A DNA stretch of 64,000 nucleotides. It comes from Aneurinibacillus uraniidurans. GTDB taxonomy: Bacteria > Bacillota > Bacilli > Aneurinibacillales > Aneurinibacillaceae. Below, piece by piece: positions 44,470-54,019 of this stretch; position 1 is the first letter of the stretch; each line of letters starts with the position of its first letter. The stretch covers positions 2,392,501-2,456,500 of the forward strand of contig NZ_CP116902.1 of assembly GCF_028471905.1 (NCBI RefSeq), read 5' to 3'. A program made the position numbers and the translations under genes. The notes under the pieces are model-generated. The model searched no databases. It was given only the letters and a program-made list of their open reading frames with translations, and had not been told where the DNA came from.

Positions 44470-45432
44470 CTATTCAACTTTTGTACGAGTAAAAATATTT
44501 TTTCTAGTCCATCCTTCTTTAGATAGAAACCCTGCTGTCGTATAAATATCTGTCGTGTACGGATTATAAAATACTTCTACCGTCTCGATTCGATCAGCTG
44601 CTGCAGACAGTACTTCTTCTACCCGTGTAATATCAATCAGATTTCTTTCATCTTTTCGAAAATCAATATACGTATCCAGATGTGGCAAGTACAGATTTTC
44701 CCCTTCTTTGCACGTCACAAATAGCGCAAACTCATTCTCACAACCAGCCTTGCTATTTGTATTTAATGCGGTGGCCCCAACAAGTGCCGCTTCCTTAAAT
44801 TTTAAATAAGCTTCTTCTGTATACCCTTCAAAATCAGGAAGCAATCGAGTAAACTCATCATAATGATTAGGATTGACAGAGAAAGGATAAAAATAATGTG
44901 CTTCATTACTTACAACTTTCTTTCCAAGGCTTGAGGCATCCGCTTCTTCTTTAGCAGAATTACGAAACGGTGATAAAATATCTTGTACCTCTACAAGAGA
45001 ATCCTCATATTTATTAAATCCCTGACCAATTTGCACAATACCCGTCAACCCGATGTTTTGCTTTTTAACTGCAAAAGTAGCGCCAAAATTCAGAACATCA
45101 ATTGTAGAAAAAAGATTCCCTAGCACTTCTTGTGATGAGGTCTTATCAGAGATCTCTGTATCAAATAATTCGTTATATCGCTCTGCCAATTCTTTTGGCT
45201 GAATTTTGTTTTTTTCAGCTCCTTTTTGATTTAATATGTATGATTTAAAATACAGCACTTTCTCTCCCTGCGATACCCAAAGACGCTTCATGCTATATTT
45301 CAAAGCTTTGTCACTTCCAAAAATGGTTCCATCACTGCATGTCTTAGGCCGTCCCGTAAAGTCTGCATTCCAATTTGCCATCCGGCTCGCAATACCAATT
45401 ACCCCATACACTCGCTTATTCATCTTTGCCAT
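44470..45432 (-). CDS. cas7: Cas7 (Csh2-type backbone subunit)
   Basis: 320 residues: MAKMNKRVYGVIGIASRMAN, ADFTGRPKTCSDGTIFGSDK, ALKYSMKRLWVSQGEKVLYF and STIDVLNFGATFAVKKQNIG, LTGIVQIGQGFNKY, then NSKAGCENEFALFVTCKEGE. This is the Csh2/Cas7 family of subtype I-B, which forms the helical backbone covering the crRNA spacer. It starts 14 bases after cas8. Confidence 0.93.
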   Translation of the reverse strand: MAKMNKRVYGVIGIASRMANWNADFTGRPKTCSDGTIFGSDKALKYSMKRLWVSQGEKVLYFKSYILNQKGAEKNKIQPKELAERYNELFDTEISDKTSSQEVLGNLFSTIDVLNFGATFAVKKQNIGLTGIVQIGQGFNKYEDSLVEVQDILSPFRNSAKEEADASSLGKKVVSNEAHYFYPFSVNPNHYDEFTRLLPDFEGYTEEAYLKFKEAALVGATALNTNSKAGCENEFALFVTCKEGENLYLPHLDTYIDFRKDERNLIDITRVEEVLSAAADRIETVEVFYNPYTTDIYTTAGFLSKEGWTRKNIFTRTKVE

Positions 45433-45446
45433 TCTGCTTATCCCCT

Positions 45447-47303
45447 CTATTCCTGTTTTTGCAACAACATATTTTGCGCCAGCAGCCCCGCCAGCAGCAT
45501 ATCCCGATTCACTCCCTTGATATTCCCTTCAGCTGTATATCCCATTATCATTGACATTGCATTTTTAAAGCGCAGGCTTCCCATAGAAATAGCATGATTA
45601 TACACAGTAAAAAGCTCATCCAACCTTCTTTTAAGTTGCTGTCCTGTTTTCGCCTGGAGAATAGGCTCACAAAGACCAAATGTTTTTTTACTTGTTTGTG
45701 ATTGAATAAGCAAATAATAGGCAAGTTGTCCAGCTAAGAAATAAAACTCTTCATCACTCTCACATACGACCTGCTCTTTAGCAAATAGCTTATGCTGTAG
45801 AGCGGAAACAGTAGACTCAATATAGTCTGCCACCTGATAACCCCTTTCTATATCTAAATATTGCAATAATGAAAGACGCAAATTATATGCATCGGCTATC
45901 TGTTTCAAGTATAATCCCTTTGCAGTCTTGGCAATCTGCTCTTCAATTAATTGTCTCGTTACTTTGTCAATTAGCGGACGAATGGTAATGTTCGTACCTT
46001 TATACAGAAAATCGTACCAAGCTTGTCTGCTCATTAAAAATAAGGAGAGCATCCCAGCGGTAAAAACATTTGTTTTTATATCAGGATCAGCATGTAAAAA
46101 TGAATCCTTCATTCTACCCGCAAAAAACAATGACCCAATAAGCCCATGAAGCTGTCCCGGTTTTGTTACATCCGAATACCGTTTAATAAGCCTCTGCCCA
46201 TTTTCCTCTTCTGTAATCTTAAGCACATTCTTATAGGTAAACTTGATTATATCCGGCATACGAAACGGAACATTCTCAAAAAATTCAATACTTCCCCCGG
46301 AATCCAACCGAATGTGATACCGTGATGGAAGCTGTACCTTTGATTTTTCCAGCGAAAAAGCCCCTTCATAGGGAATTTGATGCTCACGAAACTTCCCCTG
46401 ACTCTCCAACCATTTATATAAGTCTTTAGTAGCCAGTGCATCTTCAAGCTGCACTCGAATCGGGACTGCTGTCTGCATTGTTTTCAGCTCTAGATATGGT
46501 TTTTTTGCATTCATGCTAATATCATAAGCTGGCAACCCTACTATATTTTCATTTTTTAGCTCATTAAACTTATTATCATTAAAAATTTTCGGCAGGATAT
46601 ATACAAGGTATTCACTTTGATACACACTTTCTTCTGCTTCGAAAAAAACTTTTACATATGTAGAAAAAGGAACTTCTTTTTTATACGACTCAAGAAAGGT
46701 AAGAAACTCAGAGAGATACACTTCCCAAAAGTTGTATGCTTGTCTGCTGATTGCGGCACGGAGTTCTGAATCAATATACTGCATAACGTCAGAATACCGT
46801 TCTTGAAAAAATTGATCTCTGTTTTGTAAAATTTGCTTTTTACTCAGCTCTTTTTTTGAATTTATCGGATACATATTGAGGAGCTTCTCACTGGCTTGTT
46901 CTAAAAGCTGATAGAAGTTTTGAAGATGTAAAAGTAATTGTGAGGTAGAGAACCCCTTTTTGTCTCCAATCAAGAGATCCACTTTCATGAAAAAAGTTAA
47001 TGCATTTGTACTATGAATCTTTTTTGCCGGAAGATCAACAGCTTTATTCATACTGTCATTTAACACACTACTGTAGTAATCTCTAGTTTTAAACCATTGC
47101 AAAAGCTCCTTATTAGCAACAGCTGTATCCTGCTTACGATGAATAATAAGCGAACGGTCAGAAATTTCAGCTATATTTTCTTGTAATGTTTTATCCAGAG
47201 CAAATTTAATGTAGATTCCTTCTTTTAGCTCGTAATTATCCATCACAATTTCAGGATGCTGGCTTACTTCTCTTTTAAATTGCTGGACGAGATCCTGAAG
47301 CAT
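45447..47303 (-). CDS. cas8b: Cas8b large subunit (Csh1-like)
   Basis: 618 residues between cas6 and cas7, the slot of the I-B large subunit. MLQDLVQQFKREVSQHPEIV, then DLLIGDKKGFSTSQLLLHLQ, KVFFEAEESVYQSEYLVYIL, and a C-terminal helical part with LCEPILQAKTGQQLKRRLDE and YNHAISMGSLRFKNAMSMIM. Cas8 recognises the PAM and recruits Cas3. The position and length carry the assignment more than the motifs, as the family is highly divergent. Confidence 0.82.
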   Translation of the reverse strand: MLQDLVQQFKREVSQHPEIVMDNYELKEGIYIKFALDKTLQENIAEISDRSLIIHRKQDTAVANKELLQWFKTRDYYSSVLNDSMNKAVDLPAKKIHSTNALTFFMKVDLLIGDKKGFSTSQLLLHLQNFYQLLEQASEKLLNMYPINSKKELSKKQILQNRDQFFQERYSDVMQYIDSELRAAISRQAYNFWEVYLSEFLTFLESYKKEVPFSTYVKVFFEAEESVYQSEYLVYILPKIFNDNKFNELKNENIVGLPAYDISMNAKKPYLELKTMQTAVPIRVQLEDALATKDLYKWLESQGKFREHQIPYEGAFSLEKSKVQLPSRYHIRLDSGGSIEFFENVPFRMPDIIKFTYKNVLKITEEENGQRLIKRYSDVTKPGQLHGLIGSLFFAGRMKDSFLHADPDIKTNVFTAGMLSLFLMSRQAWYDFLYKGTNITIRPLIDKVTRQLIEEQIAKTAKGLYLKQIADAYNLRLSLLQYLDIERGYQVADYIESTVSALQHKLFAKEQVVCESDEEFYFLAGQLAYYLLIQSQTSKKTFGLCEPILQAKTGQQLKRRLDELFTVYNHAISMGSLRFKNAMSMIMGYTAEGNIKGVNRDMLLAGLLAQNMLLQKQE

Positions 47304-47318
47304 ACACCATCGCTCCTC

Positions 47319-48011
47319 TCATATGTATGTAGCCAGACAAAATCCCCCACCTACTGCAGAATTTTTTTCTGCAAGCCCGCTTCCCATACTAATAAAAGCA
47401 AGCTTTTGTGATTGCTGATCATCCTGAATTGTTATTTTCGCTTTGTTCCCAAGTAATTTTATTCCTTTATACGAAATAGCAATCGGACGCTGATTCAAGA
47501 TTTCAATTCGCTGAATAAAAGAATGAGTAAATCGCTCTTCTCCAAACAGATTCTTATATTTCTTTTCGGCATTAGCTTGTAACCGTTCTTCTAATGTTGT
47601 CCAATCGTGCTCAACGAACCATGGTGCTCCTTTAACTGTTATGAAAAAAGGAGTAACTGTATATAATTCTTGAATGGGGCGTTGTGGCATACGGGTGATT
47701 TCCGCAGCTAAAAGTTGAAAATTATCATCGTTTACTTTTTTAAGCAAATGCTTTACCTTTGATAAAAAACCTTGTTTTAGACTACGAATCTTGTATATGT
47801 ATACTTTCCCTTCTTTATAAACACCATCTTTCTCAAAAGGATATAAATTATCAAAAACATAGTGTTTGTATTGGTTTTGTTCATGAAATACTTTTAAGTT
47901 TTCATCGAGATAAAGAGCAGCATTAATCCATTGACCAATTTTTTCACTGCTAAAACTAAAATGAATATTTTTTCGTAAAAACACTGTTACCGTAAGCTGT
48001 TCAAAGACCAT
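47319..48011 (-). CDS. cas6: CRISPR endoribonuclease Cas6
   Basis: 230 residues. Start MVFEQLTVTVFLRKNIHFSF, mid region VTPFFITVKGAPWFV, and a C-terminal glycine-rich loop GSGLAEKNSAVGGGFC, the signature of Cas6, which cuts the repeat RNA to release crRNAs. It is the first gene of the cas operon, with AAGGGGGGG then TTAG before the ATG at 48011, and 100 bases from the array. Confidence 0.85.
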   Translation of the reverse strand: MVFEQLTVTVFLRKNIHFSFSSEKIGQWINAALYLDENLKVFHEQNQYKHYVFDNLYPFEKDGVYKEGKVYIYKIRSLKQGFLSKVKHLLKKVNDDNFQLLAAEITRMPQRPIQELYTVTPFFITVKGAPWFVEHDWTTLEERLQANAEKKYKNLFGEERFTHSFIQRIEILNQRPIAISYKGIKLLGNKAKITIQDDQQSQKLAFISMGSGLAEKNSAVGGGFCLATYI

Positions 48012-48024
48012 CTAACCCCCCCTT

Positions 48025-48053
48025 ATATAAAAATGTTTTTATCATTTTTATAT
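48025..48053. repeat. Inverted repeat just upstream of cas6
   Basis: ATATAAAAATG TTTTTAT CATTTTTATAT, perfect 11-bp arms 14 bases upstream of the cas6 ATG. Could be an operator for the cas promoter or a leader hairpin. No regulator gene is close by. Confidence 0.6.
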
Positions 48054-48111
48054 GTTTTACCATAAAAAGAACTCATTGAAACTATTTGCGTAATTACAAA
48101 TAAGCAAAATA

Positions 48112-50438
48112 AGATAAATACACCATGTGTTGCTGTTCGAGTAGGAGTATATGTGAGGTTCGCCTAGAGTTGAAGATAATTTAAATACACTATGTGTTGC
48201 TATTCGAGTTTTTCCGCTTGTTTAGAACCTAACTTCGCATGAGCCATTTAAATACACCATGTGTTGCTGTTCGAGACGCCTGGCAGTTAAAACAGACACC
48301 AATCCATTTGGATTTAAATACACCATGTGTTGCTGTTCGAGCTAGCTAAAAAGAAAATGGAGACTGGCGGCCAGAATTTAAATACACCATGTGTTGCTGT
48401 TCGAGGCTGCTTGTAAAGTTTGTAGCCCATTGACCGTCATAGATTTAAATACACCATGTGTTGCTGTTCGAGGGTAACTTCTAACGTCATTCCGTCATCC
48501 TGATACCTATTTAAATACACCATGTGTTGCTGTTCGAGGATGGCTAACGCATTGCTGCTTTTGCAGGAAATCGAATTTAAATACACCATGTGTTGCTGTT
48601 CGAGCTTAAAATCGCCGCCCCAGGTAAAGCCATACTTCTATTTAAATACACCATGTGTTGCTGTTCGAGCAAAGCACGGGTAGGATTGTATGCTGTACAA
48701 GAATATTTAAATACACCATGTGTTGCTGTTCGAGGGGAAAAGGAGCGCTCCAGACAACGATCATAATTGGATTTAAATACACCATGTGTTGCTGTTCGAG
48801 ATTAGGTTTGGTGTGTAGTAGAGATATGTACCACATATTTAAATACACCATGTGTTGCTGTTCGAGCTTAGAAACTAATAGAATACAAGGTTACCATAAG
48901 GAATTTAAATACACCATGTGTTGCTGTTCGAGGCACAGGCAGTCCAGGAATATTCCCCTCGTTAGTTAATTTAAATACACCATGTGTTGCTGTTCGAGCC
49001 TGTTCCAGGCGAGCAGCATAAGTTGCTCGATGGGATTTAAATACACCATGTGTTGCTGTTCGAGGCATTAAAGCAAACTGCAACCCCCCTTTTTACTACA
49101 TTTAAATACACCATGTGTTGCTGTTCGAGAATACATACATACGTTTTACCCCTTAATTCTTTTTACATTTAAATACACCATGTGTTGCTGTTCGAGTTTC
49201 GCTTCTTCAAGCGATCTTCGTTGAGAAGCTATTTAAATACACCATGTGTTGCTGTTCGAGAGAAACGGAAGTCGTGGAATTTATCACGATCATGCTATTT
49301 AAATACACCATGTGTTGCTGTTCGAGTCAGGAATGCTAGTGGAATAGCCGTTGCAAACGCAAATTTAAATACACCATGTGTTGCTGTTCGAGCCAACCCA
49401 TTTTCGATTTCACTGATCTTTCTCTGTGATTTAAATACACCATGTGTTGCTGTTCGAGGTGAAAGCTTTGCTCGCCTTCAACAAGAGGCACATTATTTAA
49501 ATACACCATGTGTTGCTGTTCGAGTTCGTGCAGCCGATGACCTCCCTGCAGCTAGGGTGTATTTAAATACACCATGTGTTGCTGTTCGAGTGCTTCGTAT
49601 CGTCTTCATTTCGTTACTCCTCCCAGATTTAAATACACCATGTGTTGCTGTTCGAGGAAGCAATACAAGACCCGGAACCGACACGGCAACCATTTAAATA
49701 CACCATGTGTTGCTGTTCGAGGAAGGTTTGTGTTGCCATACGTCGCCCGACTGCGAATTTAAATACACCATGTGTTGCTGTTCGAGGACCGGCACGGACA
49801 GCAACCGTTGTTGTCATCCCATTTAAATACACCATGTGTTGCTGTTCGAGTTTGTCCAGGATATATTTTATTTGGATTTTTACCGAATTTAAATACACCA
49901 TGTGTTGCTGTTCGAGCGTCCCTGATACATAACTCGTAATATCACCAACACTATTTAAATACACCATGTGTTGCTGTTCGAGGCAGAAGTAGCTGCAGCT
50001 TCAGAAGTCGAGTTCTAATTTAAATACACCATGTGTTGCTGTTCGAGCGGCATGTTAGAAACAGATGATGATGTTCTTTCAGCATTTAAATACACCATGT
50101 GTTGCTGTTCGAGAAAATTAATTAAGTGCATAAAGTGGTTGAATTGCTAATTTAAATACACCATGTGTTGCTGTTCGAGTGATGAGCGCACGGTTCGTCG
50201 TTCTCTGGATCGTCTATTTAAATACACCATGTGTTGCTGTTCGAGATAGTCCTTAAAAAGAAAGTCTACCCCTTCTCTGGATTTAAATACACCATGTGTT
50301 GCTGTTCGAGCATGTACAGAGTTTGATTAGCCTAGGTCCTGGTTATTTAAATACACCATGTGTTGCTGTTCGAGAAAGTAGATAAAGCGAGCAAATTGAG
50401 TAATTTTAATTTAAATACACCATGTGTTGCTGTTCGAG
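48112..50438 (-). CRISPR. Type I-B CRISPR array, 36 repeats and 35 spacers
   Basis: Repeat of 30 bp, plus strand beginning ATTTAAATACACCATGTGTT and ending GCTGTTCGAG, every 65-67 bp, spacers 35-37 bp. I counted 36 repeats. Those at 48112 and 48179 carry mismatches; all others look identical. The degenerate end is next to cas6, so transcription probably runs right to left on the minus strand from a leader beyond 50438. On that strand the repeat ends ...GTATTTAAAT, giving a crRNA 5' handle ATTTAAAT of the 8-nt kind typical of I-B. Protospacers cannot be named without a search. Confidence 0.97.
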
Positions 50439-50611
50439 CCTATATAAATCAAGCTTTCTAAAAAATAATCTATCCTTAAACCCTAGAAAAATCAACACGT
50501 TTATCTATTTTTACCAAGCTCAAAGTCCTGTCTTATTTTTATAAAGAAAACTACCGATGAACATTTGAAACAACAGGCAAAACAGCAAAGTCGACTGAAA
50601 GAGAGGTTGGT
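50439..50611 (-). promoter_or_regulatory. Putative CRISPR leader
   Basis: A/T-rich, non-coding, beside the conserved end of the array. The last repeat ends at 50438; poly-A/T blocks such as CTAAAAAATAATC and TTATTTTTATAAAG fit a leader on the minus strand. Confidence 0.6.
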
Positions 50612-50654
50612 AAAAAAGGGCTATTCCATGCTTTACACATGGGATAGCCCTTTT
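50612..50654 (-). terminator. Terminator of the aldehyde dehydrogenase gene
   Basis: AAAAAAGGGCTAT.CCATG..CATGG.ATAGCCCTTTT stem, T-rich on the minus strand. Confidence 0.9.
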
Positions 50655-50668
50655 CTGAAAGTGATCGT

Positions 50669-52159
50669 TTAGTTTTTGAACCAGCCTACTGGCTCTACTT
50701 GCATGTTAATGTTAATCTGCTTCACTTCTGTAAACTCTTCAAGGCCAAACGTTCCGAGTCCACGACCGATGCCGCTCTGCTTGTAACCGCCCCATGGTGC
50801 TTCATTGTATGTCGGGTGGTAGCTGTTAATCCATGTAATACCGGAGCGCAGCTTCTTAATTACGCGCATTGCTTTTGCTCCATCCAGTGTGAACACGCCG
50901 CCTGCAAGACCGTATACTGTTCCGTTCGCCAGTTCAATTGCTTCCGCTTCATCTTTGAACTTCTGCACCGCAAGCACAGGTCCGAAAATCTCTTCCTGTA
51001 CAATACGCATGTTCGGTTTTGTATCCACGAAGATCGTCGGCTCAACAAAGTATCCGTTTTCAAGACCATTCTCCATAATGCGATTTCCACCGCATACGAG
51101 ACGCGCCCCTTCCTGTTTGCCGATCTCGATATAACCGAGTACTTTTTCCATATGCGCTTTGCTAACAAGCGGTCCCATTTCTGTGTCAGGATGGTCGCCA
51201 GCGCCTACTGTAATCTGCTTCGCACGCTCAACAAGACGCTCTACGAATTTGTCATGAATGCTTTCTTCTAGTAACAGACGGGAACCTGCGGAACATACTT
51301 GTCCCTGGTTGCAGAAAATACCGAACAGCGCATAATCTACCGCTGTCTCGAAGTCTGCATCTGCAAATACGATATTCGGAGATTTACCGCCGAGTTCAAG
51401 CGAGATTTTCTTGATATTTCCTGCAGCCGCTTTCATGATGCTGCGGCCTGTTGCTGTACCGCCTGTAAATGACACTTTATCAACAAGATGGCTCTCGGCC
51501 AGCTCATTCCCAACTGTCGGGCCTGCACCCATTACCATGTTAATTACACCGTGTGGAATGCCCACTTCTTCAATAATTTCAAACAGCTTAATCGCTGTAA
51601 CCGGCGTTACTTCAGATGGCTTAAATACAACCGTATTACCCGCTGCAAGAGCCGGAGCAATTTTCCATACACCCATGAGGAGCGGGAAGTTCCACGGTAC
51701 GATCAATGCACATACACCAACGGCTTCACGTACAACCATTGCCTGCATTGGGTCTGCTACATGGTATGTTTGTCCATCCGGTTTTGTTGCCAGACCTGCA
51801 TAGTAGCGGAAGCAAGCCGCCGCATCTGCGACATCGAATTCTGCTTCACGAAGCGGTTTGCCGTTATCAAGTGTTTCTAAGCGGGCAATTTCTGCCGCAT
51901 ATTCTTCAAGCTTATCTGCAATCGCGAACAAATAGCTAGCTCGCTGTACAGCTGGCATCTCCGACCAGCTACCTTCATCAAATGTACGACGTGCCACTTC
52001 AATCGCGCGGCGTGCATCTTCAACGTTTCCTTCTGCTGCTTTTGCAATGACTTGACCGTTGGCTGGACTCACAATGTCACGTGTTTCTCCACTTTGTGCA
52101 TCTACCCATTTCCCATCTACATACATTTTCAGATCAAGCACTTGTGTTACTGTTGACAT
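50669..52159 (-). CDS. NAD-dependent aldehyde dehydrogenase (betaine-aldehyde dehydrogenase-like)
   Basis: 496 residues, normal ALDH length. YVDGKWVDAQSGETRDIVSP at the start, VPWNFPLLMGVWKIAPALAA and GNTVVFKPSEVTP for the cofactor site, FTGGTATGRSIM, the general base in LELGGKSPNIVF and the catalytic Cys in FCNQGQVCSAGSRLL. It oxidises an aldehyde to the acid; closest in feel to GbsA/AldA types, but the substrate is not determined. Its position inside the cotE element as cargo is unusual. A sigma-54-type promoter (52282-52299) and a 35-bp palindrome (52351-52385) lie upstream. Confidence 0.93.
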   Translation of the reverse strand: MSTVTQVLDLKMYVDGKWVDAQSGETRDIVSPANGQVIAKAAEGNVEDARRAIEVARRTFDEGSWSEMPAVQRASYLFAIADKLEEYAAEIARLETLDNGKPLREAEFDVADAAACFRYYAGLATKPDGQTYHVADPMQAMVVREAVGVCALIVPWNFPLLMGVWKIAPALAAGNTVVFKPSEVTPVTAIKLFEIIEEVGIPHGVINMVMGAGPTVGNELAESHLVDKVSFTGGTATGRSIMKAAAGNIKKISLELGGKSPNIVFADADFETAVDYALFGIFCNQGQVCSAGSRLLLEESIHDKFVERLVERAKQITVGAGDHPDTEMGPLVSKAHMEKVLGYIEIGKQEGARLVCGGNRIMENGLENGYFVEPTIFVDTKPNMRIVQEEIFGPVLAVQKFKDEAEAIELANGTVYGLAGGVFTLDGAKAMRVIKKLRSGITWINSYHPTYNEAPWGGYKQSGIGRGLGTFGLEEFTEVKQININMQVEPVGWFKN

Positions 52160-52227
52160 CTCGATTCCTCCTCAATGTTTATTTACTTCAAGTTCAGATT
52201 ATCTGCGTTACCCCTTCAGCCAACAAG

Positions 52228-52244
52228 TTGGGCTATTATGGCAA
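52228..52244. repeat. Degenerate copy of the sigma-54-like motif
   Basis: TTGGGCTATTATGGCAA resembles the promoter block at 52282 (shared CTATTATG.CAA). Lies in the leader of the aldehyde dehydrogenase mRNA; significance unknown. Confidence 0.4.
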
Positions 52245-52281
52245 CTTAATAGGAATCCTGCTATTCTACAATTTTAAAATA

Positions 52282-52299
52282 TTGCAACTATTATGCCAA
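52282..52299 (-). promoter_or_regulatory. Sigma-54-type (-24/-12) promoter for the aldehyde dehydrogenase gene
   Basis: On the minus strand TTGGCATAATAGTTGCAA has the GG and GC doublets ten bases apart, as in TGGCAC-N5-TTGCA. It gives a leader of about 110 bases. Sigma-54 (SigL) promoters need an enhancer-binding activator. Confidence 0.72.
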
Positions 52300-52350
52300 C
52301 AAAAAACTAGCATATATGGCAGATTCATTCATTCATTTGTGATTTTTATA

Positions 52351-52385
52351 TACCCAGTTTTGCATACAGAATGCAAAACTGGGTA
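52351..52385. promoter_or_regulatory. 35-bp perfect palindrome, putative activator site
   Basis: TACCCAGTTTTGCAT, 5 bases, ATGCAAAACTGGGTA: 15-bp perfect arms. It lies about 50-100 bases upstream of the sigma-54-like promoter, where enhancer-binding proteins act. It is also just after the recombinase stop (52396) but lacks a T-run, so a terminator role is less likely. Confidence 0.6.
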
Positions 52386-52395
52386 TAGCGCTAGC

Positions 52396-53946
52396 TTATT
52401 CGTGTATATGATGAAAATGAAAATACAGAGTGGATACGTTGTTTCGATCGTACACTTCCACCCTTTTTACAAGCCGCTGAAACAGTGCTCGCAGTATGCG
52501 ATGATTTTCTGGCATTTCGAATACTCGTCGGGCCTTCAGTATCTCTTCAAGCGTATAGACCTGATTTTCCGTCTGTCCAGTATGCCTCATCTGCTCCTGT
52601 ATTGTCTTCATTTGCTGCGCTGCCGCATCCATTCGCACTTTAAGTCCAGCAAGAAAATCACGCAGCTCATCTGGTTCGAGCAGGTCACTTGCAGCTGCGA
52701 TGTTCCGCTGTTTTTTCAACAGCTTCTTCCTTTCTTCTTCAAACGCTGCGTATTTATGGGCGAGTTCCCCGCTATTGGCCTTCACACGGGAGTGTATCGG
52801 ATGTAAGGCCTGAGCCTGAGCCAGTTCGTTGATCAACAGACGAAATACCGCTTGCTCGAGCTCTTCTGCCGGAATCGGTTCATGTACACAGGCTGCACTT
52901 CCATATTTATGATTTTGACCACATTTGTAATAGCGATACCGATACGTTTTCTGGCCTGACTTCGTTGATTGAATCGTTACCATGCCCGCACCACACCGCG
53001 CACAGTATAGAAGGCCAGCAAGCGGATACTTAACCCGATTGGACGGCCTTCCTGCTTTCGTACTACGTTCGCACAATAGTTCCTGAGTGCGATCAAACAA
53101 GCTGCGCTCCACAATCGCCGGATGTGCCTGTCGAACGATGACCGGATTGCCAGTTTCGATATATTTCCGGCTTTTTTTAATGAGATTTTGATTCTCATCA
53201 TATACACGCTCAAGCTTTGTCCGCTTCACGCCGTATACAACATCTCCTGTATACACAGGATTGCTAAGCATCTTGCGAACGGTTGCCTGCTGAAATCGAT
53301 TATTGCGAGCACTGCGATAACCATATGCATTCAGCCGCTCTGCAATAGCAGGCGTTCCAAGCCGCTCATGCACATACAACTGAAAGGCTAGGCGTACTGC
53401 TTCTGCCTGTACATCATCAATTACGAGATGCTGTGTATGAGGATCACGTCGATACCCAAACGGAACATGGGATGACGGCCATTTACCGGTACGTGCCTTC
53501 TCCCGGAAACCAGCAGATACGCGACTGCTAATACGCTCTGATTCGACTTCCGCCATGAAGTTGCTAATCTTGAATAACAACTTTGACTCCGGTCGCTCGG
53601 AATCATACCCATCGTGTGACTTAATTCGCACCCCGGATGCTTCGAGAATCCGAACGATTTTCAGGTTTTCCTCTTCATCCCGCCCCATCCGGGTAATCTC
53701 CTTGAACAACACAACACGGAATTTCCCTGCTCGTGCATCCTCAAGCAAGCGCTTCATTGCCGGGCGCTCCAGAATGGTCGTATAGTAACCACTGTATCCT
53801 TCATCGACATACAGTAAGTCGTCGGCTACAGCATACTCTTGCGAAAACATGCGATGCATGTAATCTTTCATCAGCGAAATCTGATGGTCAATGGAATCTC
53901 CCTGCTGATCCGTAGAAACCCGAGCATAGATCGCAACCGGTATCAT
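52396..53946 (-). CDS. Large serine recombinase (SpoIVCA-like)
   Basis: 516 residues. The resolvase domain has the catalytic Ser in AIYARVSTDQQGDSIDHQ, then YVDEGYSGYYTTILERPAMK and FKEITRMGRDEEENLKIVRI. The recombinase domain and zinc ribbon follow: VPFGYRRDPHTQHLVID, MLSNPVYTGDVVYGVKR, LLYCARCGAGMVTIQS ... YYKCGQNHKYGSAACVHE. A coiled-coil segment lies at about 400-460. Domains, order and length match SpoIVCA, which excises skin from sigK, and other large serine recombinases. It is presumably the enzyme that inserted and could excise this cotE element. A small gene (54020-54181) lies 73 bases upstream on the same strand. Confidence 0.96.
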   Translation of the reverse strand: MIPVAIYARVSTDQQGDSIDHQISLMKDYMHRMFSQEYAVADDLLYVDEGYSGYYTTILERPAMKRLLEDARAGKFRVVLFKEITRMGRDEEENLKIVRILEASGVRIKSHDGYDSERPESKLLFKISNFMAEVESERISSRVSAGFREKARTGKWPSSHVPFGYRRDPHTQHLVIDDVQAEAVRLAFQLYVHERLGTPAIAERLNAYGYRSARNNRFQQATVRKMLSNPVYTGDVVYGVKRTKLERVYDENQNLIKKSRKYIETGNPVIVRQAHPAIVERSLFDRTQELLCERSTKAGRPSNRVKYPLAGLLYCARCGAGMVTIQSTKSGQKTYRYRYYKCGQNHKYGSAACVHEPIPAEELEQAVFRLLINELAQAQALHPIHSRVKANSGELAHKYAAFEEERKKLLKKQRNIAAASDLLEPDELRDFLAGLKVRMDAAAQQMKTIQEQMRHTGQTENQVYTLEEILKARRVFEMPENHRILRALFQRLVKRVEVYDRNNVSTLYFHFHHIHE

Positions 53947-54019
53947 CCTCTATCCCTCCCGGCTCATGCTGTACTATGATCATCAGATATATGTGTATGC
54001 ATGAGTGGGTTGTACGTAT

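Noticed and set aside
48642-49967. Open frames on both strands through the CRISPR array
   Set aside because: They are translations of the repeat and spacer pattern (LNTPCVAV, FKYTMCCCS repeats).
50669-52159. Aldehyde dehydrogenase as host flank instead of element cargo
   Set aside because: It lies well inside both att sites; but the alternative that the element captured host DNA cannot be excluded.
52351-52385. Palindrome as a plain terminator of the recombinase gene
   Set aside because: No T-run on the relevant strand; its position relative to the -24/-12 promoter fits an activator site better.
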